Shown here piece after piece: positions 17,273 to 27,100 of a DNA stretch of 36,053 nt. Origin of the DNA: an uncultured Opitutia bacterium. Its GTDB lineage: Bacteria; Verrucomicrobiota; Verrucomicrobiia; Opitutales; Seribacteraceae. How positions within the stretch are numbered: position 1 is the stretch's first letter; the number at the start of each line of letters is the position of its first letter. Where the stretch lies: positions 1-36,053 of the forward strand of contig CALBIN010000185.1 in assembly GCA_937893275.1 (NCBI GenBank), written 5' to 3'. Under the pieces are notes generated by a model, which was not told the DNA's origin, did no database searches, and saw only the letters and a program-made list of their open reading frames with translations. The position numbers and the translations under genes are program-made.

Positions 17273-17754
17273 TTTTCGTCGCCATCTCCCTTGGCGGTCG
17301 AAGATTTGGCCGATGTGGTCAACTTGAAGGCAATCTTCATCGAGATTACCGTGCCATTCTTCAAGTGAATCTCCAATGGCGCCCCAGCCGTGGTCGGGGG
17401 AAACACTTCGTTTATTTCCTCTGGGCTTATTCCCTGCCGGCGCAGCGAATAGGGCAAGAAGTTGTAAAGCACGGGATGATAATTATCCAAATCGGGCAAG
17501 ACTTGATCCCGCTTGGAGAAAACAATGCCCGCCAAAAGAAAACTTAACTTACGCTCTTCATTCAATCCCAAGCCCTTGGCGATTTTTGCCAAGCTCTTGA
17601 TTCCAGCGTGCCTGATCCCGTTTTCCAGGTCGTTCACAATGGAAGTGGCCACGCCGGACTCCTTGGCCAATTGACCTTGGGTGAACCCCCTGAGTCGGCG
17701 CTCTTTTTTAAGTACTATTCCAAAAGCCTTTATCTTTTTTTGAAGCATAACCAT
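17269..17754 (-). CDS. XRE-family helix-turn-helix transcriptional regulator
   Basis: The product (161 residues from ATG 17754) has an N-terminal Cro/CI-type HTH: LKKERRLRGFTQGQLAKESGVATSIVNDLENG, with the typical Q-L-A and recognition-helix spacing. The C-terminal part (about residues 60-160) has no recognised domain and ends in a basic/Ser-rich tail. Starts are ambiguous: a TTG at 17784 adds ten residues, and ATG 17748 removes two; none has a clear ribosome binding site. The HTH begins soon after all of them, so function is unaffected. It lies 129 bases or more after tatC on the same strand and overlaps the Hsp15-like gene by four bases, making a two-gene unit. The palindrome at 17798-17814 just upstream may be its own operator. 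Confidence 0.85.
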   Translation of the reverse strand: MVMLQKKIKAFGIVLKKERRLRGFTQGQLAKESGVATSIVNDLENGIRHAGIKSLAKIAKGLGLNEERKLSFLLAGIVFSKRDQVLPDLDNYHPVLYNFLPYSLRRQGISPEEINEVFPPTTAGAPLEIHLKNGTVISMKIAFKLTTSAKSSTAKGDGDEK

Positions 17755-17797
17755 CTTACATGGGCTATTTGCTTCGTTCGTCAAGGGATTAATTGTA

Positions 17798-17814
17798 ACT
17801 TATTGATCATAAGT
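17798..17814. promoter_or_regulatory. Candidate operator upstream of the XRE regulator
   Basis: ACTTA (17798-17802) and TAAGT (17810-17814) form a perfect inverted repeat around TTGATCA, which contains the palindrome TGATCA. It sits 14 to 60 bases before the possible start codons of the XRE gene. Cro/CI-type regulators commonly bind such short palindromes in their own promoters, so autoregulation is a fair guess. Confidence 0.35.
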
Positions 17815-17913
17815 GATTAACTGTTTTTGGAGTTAGGCCGATCTTAATCCGCGGATTACTTGCCCTTGATAAAAGCTGAGCTACTTGCTTCTTTCTGGCT
17901 TTGCGAACCGCCT

Positions 17914-19392
17914 TTATTTCGATTCATTACTTTCCGATAGGGTCTTCTCAGTTGGATTGATTCCAATTACCTGTGCTTCAAATAGGAGTGTTCCATTGGC
18001 CTCGGTTCGGTTTAAGTCAACGTAAGTGGGAAGCTGAAGGCGCAACTGGAGTGTGGAACCGATCTTCAAATTGATGTTTTCTCCGTTGGTGGATGATGCT
18101 CTTCTCATCTCCGTTGTCGATTGTCGGGCATCGAGATTTTTCGGCAAGTTGCCTTTGTCTTTGCCTTCTTCTTTTCCGCCAAAACTGCCGAAATCTCGTG
18201 CCGCATCGATGAAATTGGAGAGCTGTTCTTGTTTGTTAACGGTTATCCATACCAAGGCTCCTGCGATGAGGACGACCACGGCTATTAACTTTTTGTTCAA
18301 GCCCATACCCGTATCGGGCTTATCAGGTCGCGGTCCGTCGATGTCTTTGTCCCATTCTTCCCATTCCTTTTTCTTTCGTCTTCGCTCAATAAAGGTGCCC
18401 GAGATAATGGAAAGCTCGTACAGTACGTAGAGAGGGATAGTGAGAATACTAAGGCTTACCGGATCTCCGCCAGGGGTAATCAGTGCTGCCGAAACCATGA
18501 GAATGACAAATACCATGCGCCGGTTGTTTCTCAGTTTCTCTACCGAAAGCACTCCTATCCAAGTAAGCAGCACGATGATAAGAGGAAATTCGAAGGCAAG
18601 CCCCACGGCGAAGGTCATCCATATTACAGTGCTGTAATAGTTGCCTGCCTCGGGCCTATAGGTGTCGAGTCCGAGCACGTCGAAGGTGAATTCAATGGTA
18701 AAGGCGAGAGAGAAGGGCAAAATGATGAAGTAAGTCATTGCAGCTCCGGCGAGGAATAGGAGAAAGGCCACAACGCAACCGGGCAAGAGCACGGATTTTT
18801 CTTTTACAGTCAGCCCCGGGATGACGAATCCTCCGATAAAGTAGAAAATAAAGGGCAAGGAAATTCCCAAGCCGCCCAAAAAACATATCTTCATTGCAAT
18901 GAAAATCGGAGAATAGGAGCGGATGACCTGCAGGAGGTGCCGATTTTGACCAGCTTTGAAATGCGAAAGAATGCGAGTTCTGTGGTGCGGGTCGTCTATG
19001 CCCCAGCCAATAAGGGTCTGCTCATCAGCGTTTCTTAAAGTGCCAAGATCGATGTCTTTGTTGTGGAGATGTTCGATATATTGCTCGAGACCAATGCCCT
19101 GAAGGTCGACGTCGATTTCCCCAAAATCGTCAACGGCGGTGACCAGTGGTTGCTGTAGAATCTGGACGGATTCGTCAATGAATACGGCAACCGCAAGGCA
19201 TCCTACGATAAAGGCAACGGCACACTTGAAAATGACCCATCGCAAATCTTCGAGATGTTCGAGGAAGTGCATCTTGTTGGGGTCCTGAGTCTTTTTTTCT
19301 TTTGGTTTGAGTGCCCCCAGCAAGCCGTCATCGCGGAAACGTTCCGCAAAGCTTTTCGGTTTTTGTTCTTCAACTGGTTCTTGGTCACTCAT
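17914..19392 (-). CDS. tatC: Sec-independent translocase TatC with a SAM-like insertion in periplasmic loop 1 and a C-terminal membrane-anchored extension
   Basis: TatC is the receptor for twin-arginine signal peptides. The core is clear: HFLEHLEDLRW (42-52, family HLxELR), membrane segment 1 (about 54-73), QQPL with the conserved loop Pro, SYSPIFIAMKI (159-169), VIPGLTVKEKS with the conserved Glu, FEFPLIIVLLTWIGV, LRNNRR and ITPGGDP. The protein is 492 residues against about 240-260 in E. coli. Residues about 97-147, in the first periplasmic loop, read like a sterile alpha motif domain: IGLEQYIEHLHNKDID, then L, then DEQTLIGWGIDDPHHRTRIL. After membrane segment 6 (about 313-333) come a charged linker, a seventh segment (368-385) and an unrecognised domain (about 386-492), which would lie outside the cytoplasm. 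No tatA or tatB is nearby. Its natural clients include the Tat-signal oxidoreductase at 5952. Confidence 0.93.
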   Translation of the reverse strand: MSDQEPVEEQKPKSFAERFRDDGLLGALKPKEKKTQDPNKMHFLEHLEDLRWVIFKCAVAFIVGCLAVAVFIDESVQILQQPLVTAVDDFGEIDVDLQGIGLEQYIEHLHNKDIDLGTLRNADEQTLIGWGIDDPHHRTRILSHFKAGQNRHLLQVIRSYSPIFIAMKICFLGGLGISLPFIFYFIGGFVIPGLTVKEKSVLLPGCVVAFLLFLAGAAMTYFIILPFSLAFTIEFTFDVLGLDTYRPEAGNYYSTVIWMTFAVGLAFEFPLIIVLLTWIGVLSVEKLRNNRRMVFVILMVSAALITPGGDPVSLSILTIPLYVLYELSIISGTFIERRRKKKEWEEWDKDIDGPRPDKPDTGMGLNKKLIAVVVLIAGALVWITVNKQEQLSNFIDAARDFGSFGGKEEGKDKGNLPKNLDARQSTTEMRRASSTNGENINLKIGSTLQLRLQLPTYVDLNRTEANGTLLFEAQVIGINPTEKTLSESNESK

Positions 19393-19626
19393 CGTAATTG
19401 GAATTCAGGCAGCCTGAAATAGTACATTTTAAGCCTCAAAAGGGGAGGATTGGCAAAACTATTTTACCAACTTAGGTGTCTTGCGATGATGGAAGTAGCG
19501 CGTTGACAATATGGTCTGAAATGACATTTATTGAACTTAGCAATTCTCCTCTTTCAATTCCGCCCACTGCACCCATCTGAATTTTTCTCTATTTATTGTT
19601 AATTTTTATACAAATCCGTACAAAAC

Positions 19627-22374
19627 ATGGTTAAAAAGCAAACAAAGAAAGTTAAAAAATCAAAACCAGCTGCCCGCAAGTATGTATATGACTTTGGCAA
19701 GAAGACCGATGGAGGCGCCTCGCAACGTTCCCTCCTCGGGGGCAAGGGAGCGAACTTGGCCGAAATGGCTTGCATCGGACTACCGGTTCCTCCCGGGTTT
19801 ACCATTACGACCGAGGTTTGTACCCATTTCTACGCGAATGATCAAAGTTATCCCGAGGTTCTTGAAGAACAGGTTCGCAAGTCCGTTGCTCTTACTGAGA
19901 AACAGCTTGGCAAGAAACTTGGCGATCTCAATAATCCACTCCTCCTCTCAGTTCGTTCCGGTGCTCGCGACTCCATGCCGGGAATGATGGATACCATTCT
20001 CAATCTCGGCTTGAATGACGAAACGGTTGAAGCCCTTGGGACTTCTTCCGGAAATTCTCGTTTTGCATGGGATTGCTACAGGCGTTTTATTCAGATGTAC
20101 GGTGACGTCGTGATGGGCGTTCAGAAGTTGGATGGCGAGGAGCACGATCCCTTTGAAAGTGTAATCGACGCTTTGAAGGAGGAACTTTTCCCTAACGAAA
20201 AAGGCGAGATTGATGACAATCGTTTAAATCTCACGCACATGAAAGAGCTTGTTTCTCGATTCAAGTCATTGGTCAGAGAGCGTGCCGGGAGCGATTTCCC
20301 GATCTGTCCATGGGAGCAACTTTGGGGTTCCATAGGCGCTGTCTTTGGTTCTTGGATGAACGACAGGGCTGATGTCTACCGTCGTAAATACGGAATTCCG
20401 GCCTCGTGGGGAACCGCAGTGAATGTTCAGGCCATGGTTTTTGGAAATTCCGGTAAAAAATCAGGTTCGGGAGTGGGTTTTACTCGTGACCCCGCTAGCG
20501 GCGAGAAAGTTCTCTACGGTGAATTCCTTACCAACGCTCAAGGTGAAGACGTGGTTGCCGGTGTTCGTACGCCTCGTCCCCTCTCCCAGCTCAAGCGTGT
20601 TCTCCCTAAATCCTATAACGGCTTGGTAGCCGTCCAAAAGAAGCTGGAGAAGCACTTTAAGGACATGCAGGACTTCGAGTTTACCATCGAGGACGGAAAG
20701 CTTTACATGCTCCAAACCCGCAATGGCAAGCGGACAGGCATCGCTGCAGTTCGTATTGCCGCCGAGATGGTTACGGAACGTCTCATCGACTGGAAAACGG
20801 CCATAACTCGTGTTCCTGCCGACCAACTGGACCAAGTGTTGTCACCTGTGTTCGATGCCGCTGCAGCAAAGAAAGCAGACCTCCTTTGCAAAGGCTTGCC
20901 CGCCGGCCCCGGGGCTGCGAGTGGTCGCATTTTTCTTAATGCCGACCGAGCTGTGGTCGAAGCGAAGAAGGGCTCCGTATTGCTGACTCGGGTTGAAACA
21001 TCTCCCGAGGACTTGCGAGGAATGATTGCGGCTGCAGGCATTCTCACTGCTCGCGGTGGGGTATCCTCTCACGCCGCCTTGGTTGCGCGGCAGATGGGCA
21101 AGGTTTGCGTATGTGGAGCCGCCGATCTGGAAGTCGACTACAAGGCTCGCACAGTCAAGGTTGCCGGCAAGACCTTCAAGGAAGGTGACTATCTTTCCAT
21201 CGATGGTACGAGTGGTGAGGTCTTTGCGGGTGAGCTTAAGACTGCTCCTTCAGAGATCATACAGGTTCTCATAGACAAAAAATTAGATCCCAAGAAGAGC
21301 AACGATTACCAGAATTTCTCAAAGTTGATGGGCTGGTGCGAAAAAGCTACCAAGATGAGCGTTCGTACTAATGCCGACTCTCCGTCCCAAGTGGCCAATG
21401 CAATTGCTTTCGGGGCATCTGGAATTGGGCTCTGCCGTACCGAGCATATGTTTTTCGAAGGTAATCGGATCGACGCAATGCGCGAAATGATTTTGGCCGA
21501 GGAAGAAGATGCCCGCCGCAAGGCTCTCAAGAAACTCTTGCCCTACCAGCGTCGTGATTTCGCCGGAATATTCAAGGCTCTCGATGGTCGTCCGGCTACC
21601 ATTCGTTTGCTCGATCCGCCTCTTCATGAGTTTCTCCCTCATGATGAATCTGCTCAGCGTGGTCTTGCCAAAAAACTTGGTGTTTCACTAGCCTCGATCA
21701 AGAAGCGCGTAGAAGATCTTCACGAATTCAATCCCATGCTCGGTCACCGTGGTTGTCGTCTCGGCATTTCATATCCTGAGGTTACGGAAATGCAGGCTCG
21801 GGCCATTTTCGAGGCTGCCGTTCAAGTGCAATCCTCTGGAATCGACGTTACCCCTGAAATCATGGTTCCGCTCGTTGGTTTCTCCAAGGAGCTCGAACTT
21901 CAGGTGGAAGTCATTCACCGAGTGGCCAAGGAGGTGTTTGCTGCCAAGGGAGCCAAGGTGAAATATTTGGTAGGCACTATGATCGAGATTCCGAGAGCGG
22001 CCTTGACTGCCGACGAGATAGCCAAGACAGCTCAGTTCTTTAGCTTCGGGACCAATGATCTTACTCAGACAGCTTTGGGTATGAGTCGCGATGATTCCGG
22101 GAGCTTCTTGTCCAATTATACCGAACTTGATATTTTGCCCCAAAACCCTTTTGCCAGTGTCGATCAGAGCGGTGTAGGCAAGTTGATGGAAATGGCGGTA
22201 AAGCTTGGTAAAAAGAGCCGTCGTAACATCAAGCTGGGAATCTGTGGAGAGCACGGTGGCGATCCCGAAAGCGTCAAGTTCTGCCACAAGATTGGTTTGC
22301 ACTACGTTAGTTGCTCCCCTTACCGCGTTCCCACGGCTCGTCTGGCAGCGGCACAAGCTGCTGTTCAAAGCTAA
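19627..22374 (+). CDS. ppdK: Pyruvate, phosphate dikinase
   Basis: The 915-residue product interconverts pyruvate + ATP + Pi with PEP + AMP + PPi. After a Lys-rich start, the nucleotide-binding domain begins with VYDFGKK and [13 protein letters not shown], followed by [16 protein letters not shown]. The swivelling phospho-His domain reads [17 protein letters not shown] with catalytic His482. The PEP/pyruvate barrel includes [21 protein letters not shown], and [19 protein letters not shown], and the C-terminal [17 protein letters not shown] holds the catalytic Cys (about 896). Length and order are those of the family. One departure: the usual Thr two residues before the catalytic His, which is the phosphorylation target of PPDK regulatory kinases, is Ser480 here. 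It is divergent from tatC and is followed by its own terminator. Confidence 0.96.
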   Translation: MVKKQTKKVKKSKPAARKYVYDFGKKTDGGASQRSLLGGKGANLAEMACIGLPVPPGFTITTEVCTHFYANDQSYPEVLEEQVRKSVALTEKQLGKKLGDLNNPLLLSVRSGARDSMPGMMDTILNLGLNDETVEALGTSSGNSRFAWDCYRRFIQMYGDVVMGVQKLDGEEHDPFESVIDALKEELFPNEKGEIDDNRLNLTHMKELVSRFKSLVRERAGSDFPICPWEQLWGSIGAVFGSWMNDRADVYRRKYGIPASWGTAVNVQAMVFGNSGKKSGSGVGFTRDPASGEKVLYGEFLTNAQGEDVVAGVRTPRPLSQLKRVLPKSYNGLVAVQKKLEKHFKDMQDFEFTIEDGKLYMLQTRNGKRTGIAAVRIAAEMVTERLIDWKTAITRVPADQLDQVLSPVFDAAAAKKADLLCKGLPAGPGAASGRIFLNADRAVVEAKKGSVLLTRVETSPEDLRGMIAAAGILTARGGVSSHAALVARQMGKVCVCGAADLEVDYKARTVKVAGKTFKEGDYLSIDGTSGEVFAGELKTAPSEIIQVLIDKKLDPKKSNDYQNFSKLMGWCEKATKMSVRTNADSPSQVANAIAFGASGIGLCRTEHMFFEGNRIDAMREMILAEEEDARRKALKKLLPYQRRDFAGIFKALDGRPATIRLLDPPLHEFLPHDESAQRGLAKKLGVSLASIKKRVEDLHEFNPMLGHRGCRLGISYPEVTEMQARAIFEAAVQVQSSGIDVTPEIMVPLVGFSKELELQVEVIHRVAKEVFAAKGAKVKYLVGTMIEIPRAALTADEIAKTAQFFSFGTNDLTQTALGMSRDDSGSFLSNYTELDILPQNPFASVDQSGVGKLMEMAVKLGKKSRRNIKLGICGEHGGDPESVKFCHKIGLHYVSCSPYRVPTARLAAAQAAVQS

Positions 22375-22420
22375 TCAAACATTGAAATTTGGCTATACGC
22401 CTGAAAAGTAGTTTTTTTGT

Positions 22421-22465
22421 AGCGGGTCGGTCTCCTTTTTTGCGAGATCGACCCGCTTTCATTTT
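22421..22465 (+). terminator. Intrinsic terminator downstream of ppdK
   Basis: A 14-bp stem (AGCGGGTCGGTCTC at 22421-22434 with GAGATCGACCCGCT at 22444-22457, one G-U pair) encloses a 9-base loop and is followed by TTCATTTT. The tail is interrupted by CA, so efficiency may be moderate. It lies 46 bases after the ppdK stop and before hflX. Confidence 0.8.
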
Positions 22466-22494
22466 CGAGGTTGTCATCCGCTTGATGGAATCCC

Positions 22495-23478
22495 GTGTTT
22501 GAGGTAAGCGAAAAGCCTAGGCGAGTGGAGCGGGCCTTTTTGGTTTCGGTCGTCAGGCACAAAGAAGAGGAGGCACGGGCGGTCTCTTTGTTGGAAGAGT
22601 TGAAGGAGCTTGTGGAAAACCTTGGAATCGAGGTCATAGGTTCGATATTGGCTCGGGTTCGCAAGACCTATCCGAAGTTTCTGCTAGGCAAAGGAAAGGT
22701 ACAGGAAATCCTTGAACTTGCGCAGGCTGCCGATTGCGACGTTATTGTTTTCGATAACGAGCTGACTCCGGGGCAGCAGAGGAATTGGGAAAAAGAAAGC
22801 AAGGGAGCCGTAATCGATAGGCACGAGGTAATCATTGATGTGTTTGCTGATCGCGCCCAAACTCGCGAAGCCGTTCTTCAAGTGGAATTGGCTCGTCTCG
22901 AATACTCCTTGCCTCGCCTTCGTCGGGCATGGACTCACCTCGGTAGGCAGCGTGGTGGCGGGGTTACCCAGCGTGGAGAGGGAGAGGCTCAACTGGAGTT
23001 GGACCAACGTATGGTTCGAGACAAGATCGCCTCAACGAAACGTGAACTCGTTCAAGTGATTCGCCAACGCACCGTAAGCCGTAAGCGCCGTCGTCGCGTG
23101 CCCGTGCCGACCGCGTCCATCGTGGGCTATACCAACGCAGGGAAATCCACGTTGCTCAACAAATTGACTGGCTCCGACATCTATGTCGCCGACAAACTTT
23201 TCGCCACTTTGGATCCGACCAGCCGGAAGATGAATTTGCCATCTGGTCGAGGTCTTGTTCTCACGGATACGGTCGGTTTCGTAAGGAATCTCCCGCACCG
23301 TTTGGTGGATGCGTTCAAGGCAACGCTCGAGGAGGCTTTAGTCGCCGATTTCCTCATTCACGTGGTTGACCTTTCTTCAGGGGAGACCGTCGATCAAATG
23401 GAGACGACTCTTGAGGTTCTCGACGAATTGGGGATTGTCGAAAAAAAGATCATAACCGTTTTTAATAAGGTCGATTAG
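22495..23478 (+). CDS. hflX: Ribosome-associated GTPase HflX, cut by an in-frame TAG
   Basis: The 327-residue open part contains the HflX N-terminal domain (LVENLGIEVIGSILARV, KVQEILELAQ, VFDNELTPGQQRNWEK, HEVIIDVFADRAQTREAVLQVELARLEY is the family's linear pattern read in pieces), the coiled GRQRGGGVTQRGEGEAQLE helix, and a GTPase domain with G1 GYTNAGKST (about 209-217), G3 DTVGF and G4 NKVD. HflX splits stalled or hibernating ribosomes. Translation meets TAG at 23476-23478 immediately after NKVD, while the same frame continues with the G5 motif and C-terminal domain to 23781. The gene starts with GTG at 22495, since upstream in-frame codons reach a TGA at 22483. If TAG is a true stop, the product lacks G5 and the C-terminal domain and is probably non-functional. 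Confidence 0.85.
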   Translation: MFEVSEKPRRVERAFLVSVVRHKEEEARAVSLLEELKELVENLGIEVIGSILARVRKTYPKFLLGKGKVQEILELAQAADCDVIVFDNELTPGQQRNWEKESKGAVIDRHEVIIDVFADRAQTREAVLQVELARLEYSLPRLRRAWTHLGRQRGGGVTQRGEGEAQLELDQRMVRDKIASTKRELVQVIRQRTVSRKRRRRVPVPTASIVGYTNAGKSTLLNKLTGSDIYVADKLFATLDPTSRKMNLPSGRGLVLTDTVGFVRNLPHRLVDAFKATLEEALVADFLIHVVDLSSGETVDQMETTLEVLDELGIVEKKIITVFNKVD

Positions 23479-23781
23479 GTCGACGACGAGATTGAGCGCG
23501 CGTCTGCCCGTTTTAAGGTGCCCGACGCCATCTTTGTAAGTGCGACGACTGGCGAGGGACTGGAGGCGTTGACCACTGTCTTTGAGGATATCTTGACGGA
23601 AGGTGTCGTGGAGCGAGAATATCTTGTGCCTCACGATCGCTATGATCTGGTTGCTCGACTACGTCGGGCAGGTTCCATCCGAAAGGAAGAATCAAACGAA
23701 GATGGGGTTTTCCTATTGGCTAGCCCTGCAGATTCGTTAATCCCGGTTATGGAAGCGTTTCGTTCCAAACACGGACCTTAG
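23479..23781 (+). pseudogene. hflX: C-terminal continuation of HflX after the in-frame TAG
   Basis: This stretch is in the same frame as the upstream part with no base gained or lost. It encodes VDDEIERASARFKVPDA, then IFVSATTGEGLEALTTVF (the G5 SA-type motif and following helix of HflX) and a C-terminal region ending MEAFRSKHGP. A GTG at 23518 could start an 87-residue peptide, but there is no reason to expect an independent gene. The unbroken frame and good conservation mean the TAG arose recently, is a sequencing error, or is read through. Confidence 0.75.
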
Positions 23782-23814
23782 TCCATGCTGCCTTGGAGTT
23801 AACGGCAACTATTG

Positions 23815-24060
23815 CTAGCTGTTTTTTTGGCGAAGCCAGTCTACCCAAGTTACCCTCAGCATTCCAACTGCGAGCCAGAAGACTCCTGTAATGCAGAACG
23901 AGGTATATGATGCGATCAAGCCAATCATGTCGGGATCGTTCGACGGTACGTGAGACTTGAACACTTCGCGCATGAAAAAAAAGAAAGCCACCGTTAGAAT
24001 AGCATCTATGATGCGACCGTTTCTAGATATCAGCTTAGTTTCTTCTTTTTCTTCGCTCAT
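23815..24060 (-). CDS. Small two-segment membrane protein of unknown function
   Basis: The 81-residue product is not recognised. It has a charged N-terminus (MSEEKEETKLISRNGR), two predicted membrane helices (about 19-34, DAILTVAFFFFMREVF, and about 46-69, including CITGVFWLAVGMLRV) with a short loop containing PSNDPD, and a short basic tail. It starts with ATG 55 bases after the gcvP stop on the same strand, so it may be co-transcribed with gcvP. It is convergent with hflX. Nothing in it indicates a role in glycine cleavage. Confidence 0.6.
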   Translation of the reverse strand: MSEEKEETKLISRNGRIIDAILTVAFFFFMREVFKSHVPSNDPDMIGLIASYTSFCITGVFWLAVGMLRVTWVDWLRQKNS

Positions 24061-24115
24061 TGGATAGGTGGATGAAAATGTTGGGATGTTGCCAGTGGGT
24101 CAAACCTTATCCTGT

Positions 24116-27100
24116 TTAATTTACCTGACTTAGAATGAGTTTCTTGATTTCGCTTATGGATAGTTTGAGCAGTTCCGAGGCAGCCATCCGGTTGCTCGGG
24201 ATGGCGGGAAGGGAATCCAATCTTTCCCTTAGGATCAAATTGCGGTTGGCCGCGACTTCGTCCACGCGATCGATCGGAGTGAAGTGGGGTGCGGAAGCAA
24301 GGGCTTGCGGGCATTCGTGAATAATTTCGCGGATAGCGATTACTGATTCGGCAAACCGATCCAATTCCGCTTTTGTGTAACTTTCGGTTGGCTCGATCAT
24401 TAAGCCGTAGACCTCCGGAAACGCGACGGTGGGGGCGTGGAAACCGAAATCCAGAAACAGCTTGCCTACCTGCGGTATGGCTTGGGATCTGGGAATTCCC
24501 GCAGCCTCTATGCTCGCAAAATCCTCTTCATTCAGGGTGAGAATGAATTCGTGCATGCGTGGGGTGCCGATGGCGCCTGTAGGCAGGGTAGGGTAGCTTT
24601 TCCCCAGCTTTTCGAATAGATAGCGTGAAGAAAGTACGGCTAGTGCGGACATTCGGGGCACTCCTTCTTTCCCCAAGCGCAGCAGATAGGCGAGTGCCCT
24701 GACCTTGTGTCCGAAGTTTCCGTGGTGACGATGAAAGGATCCAATCGACTTCTCTGTACGAACTTGGCGAAACAAACCATCTTCGCTTCTCACTACTTGA
24801 GTGCCCGGCAAGTATTCGGCCAAACATTGGGAAACCGCCACGATCGCATCGCCCGGTCCTCCCCCGCCATGAGGGATGGTCCAAGTCTTGTGGAGGTTGT
24901 TGTGCACGGCGTCGACTCCCAGAGCCCCTAGGTTCACTTGGCCTGCGATGGCGTTCATGTTTGCACCATCCATGTATACGAGACCTCCTGCAGCATGCAC
25001 CTTGTCGGCGATTGCCTTGAACTCAGTCTCGAAGACACCCGAGGTGTTGGGGTTGGTTATCATTACGCCGCAGAGGCGTTTGCCGTGAGTGGCGAGCTTG
25101 TTGTCAAAGTCTTCCGGATCAACCCGTCCGTCAGGCAAGGCTTCCAAATGCACGATGCCGGTCGATGGGTCGAAGCCTGCCATGACGGCGGTGGCAAAAT
25201 TGGTGCCATGAGCGGATTTCGGGATGAACACGACGTCGCGATCATTATCGAGGCGGCCCCGATGGTAGGCTTGAAAAAGCTTCAGTCCGACGAGTTCTCC
25301 TTGGGCTCCCGCCACCGGCTGAGTCGTTACTGCGGGCAAACCCGTGATTTTTGCAAACCACTCCTGGATGGCATAAAGAACCTCTAGCGGTCCTTGGACG
25401 TCTTCGACGGGAGCCTGCGGGTGAGCCTCGGAAAAACCAGGAAGTCCCGCTGCCCAATCGTTCACCAAGGGGTTGTACTTCATGGTGCAGGAACCGAGTG
25501 GATAGCAGGCGTCGTCGGGGCTGACGTTTAGCTCGGCGAGCTTCCCGTAGTAGTCGCGAATTTCGGCTTCGGCGATTTCGGGTAGCCCAGTTGGTCCTTG
25601 ACGAAGTTTATTTGTCTGGAGCTTGGGCAAGGCGACAGAGTTGTCTATCGAGATTGGGAAGATGGACTCGAAGAAGGACACCAGCTTTTCGAGGTCTTCT
25701 TCGGTCGTCATGTCATTGAAGGAAATCTTCAACAGGTTTGTTCGGGAATCTCCGGGCACTCGCTCGGAAACGTCGATGCCGACGTGAAGATCAGCCTCTC
25801 GCCCCAAAGCCATGACCTCGGAGACGGGTTTATCGAGTTGGAGGAGCGCCTCGTTGAAGAAGGGGGTTTCTGGAAAGGCGAGTGACACCCCTTGCCTTGA
25901 TATGATCCTCTTGACTGTACCGATTGCATTGGAACGAGCGGAGGCAACGGCCTCCGCCATGCCGCTTTCTCCCTTGGCTAGGGTGGCGGCTCCGGCCAAG
26001 GTTGCGAGAAAAGCTTGGTTGGAGCATACGTTGGACGTCGCTTTCTCTTTTCGTATGTGTTGTTCCCGAGTGGAGAGAACCATCACCAGGCATTCGCGAC
26101 CATTCTCATCCTTCGCCTTCCCGACGAAGCGTCCGGGAGTTGCTCGAACCATATTGCGAACCTTGTCATTGTGGCGTGTGGCAAACACGCCCAGCCCCGG
26201 ACCTCCGAAATTTGGCCGAATTGCCATGTGCTGCGCTTCACCCGCAAGAAAATCCGCTCCTTCCGCTCCGAATTCGGACGGTGGTTTGAGTCCACCGGCG
26301 GCTAGAAGCATCGGATCGACACAGGCTACGGACTTGACTCCCAAGTCACGGGCAAGGTCCGTCAATTCATCCACCTCTTCAAGTAGGCCTAAACTGTTCA
26401 CTTGGGGGAACACGATACATGCGAGCTCGTCCCCGAGGGCTTCCGCTTGTTGGCGAAGAGCGGAAAGATCGATTGCGCCTGTTGAGGGGTCGATGGTGGC
26501 GAAGGCAAGAGAAACATCCGTATCGGTTGTCAGCGTGCGTAGAACATCCAAGTCTTCCGGGAAGAGCGTTTCGGCGACGATGGCAGTTGAGGAACCTCTC
26601 TTCAGTCGAATGGCGCAGCAGATGGCCTCGAAGATGGCCATGGAGCGATCGTACAGGGAAGAGTTCACCGCCTCGAAGCCGGTGAGTGCACTCATTGCGC
26701 ACTGGTAAATCCAATGCGTCATCAAGGTGCCTTGGCTTCGTTCCGGTTGGTAGGGAGTATACGAGGTGGTGAGAGGCCTTAGGTTGGAAACATAGGAGAC
26801 CACGGGATGGACTTTCCAAGAGGGTAGACCGTCCCCAATGAATGAGGTCCGTAGCCTCGTTTGCTCAGACATTTCGTGCAGGCTTGCCTGTAGGTCTTGG
26901 TAGGAGAGTTCTTCCGGCAATTCCAAGGGTTCCGAAAATCTGATTTCGCTTGGAACATGAGAGAACAGGTCCTCGAGTTTATCAACACCCACCGTTTCGA
27001 GCATGGATTTTACGTCTTCCTCGGATGCGGAAACGTAATGCCGGGTAAGTTCTCTCGGGAACTCATTCGGGTCATATCCGAGTGGAGGTGGCAGGTTTCC

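Noticed and set aside
19584-19626. A TATACA -10-like hexamer at 19607-19612 before ppdK
   Set aside because: No matching -35 hexamer and only 14 bases from the ATG, which would leave an almost absent leader.
25812-26708. A 298-codon plus-strand open frame
   Set aside because: Antisense to gcvP, with no recognisable domain and an Arg/Ser/Ala-rich composition typical of shadow frames.
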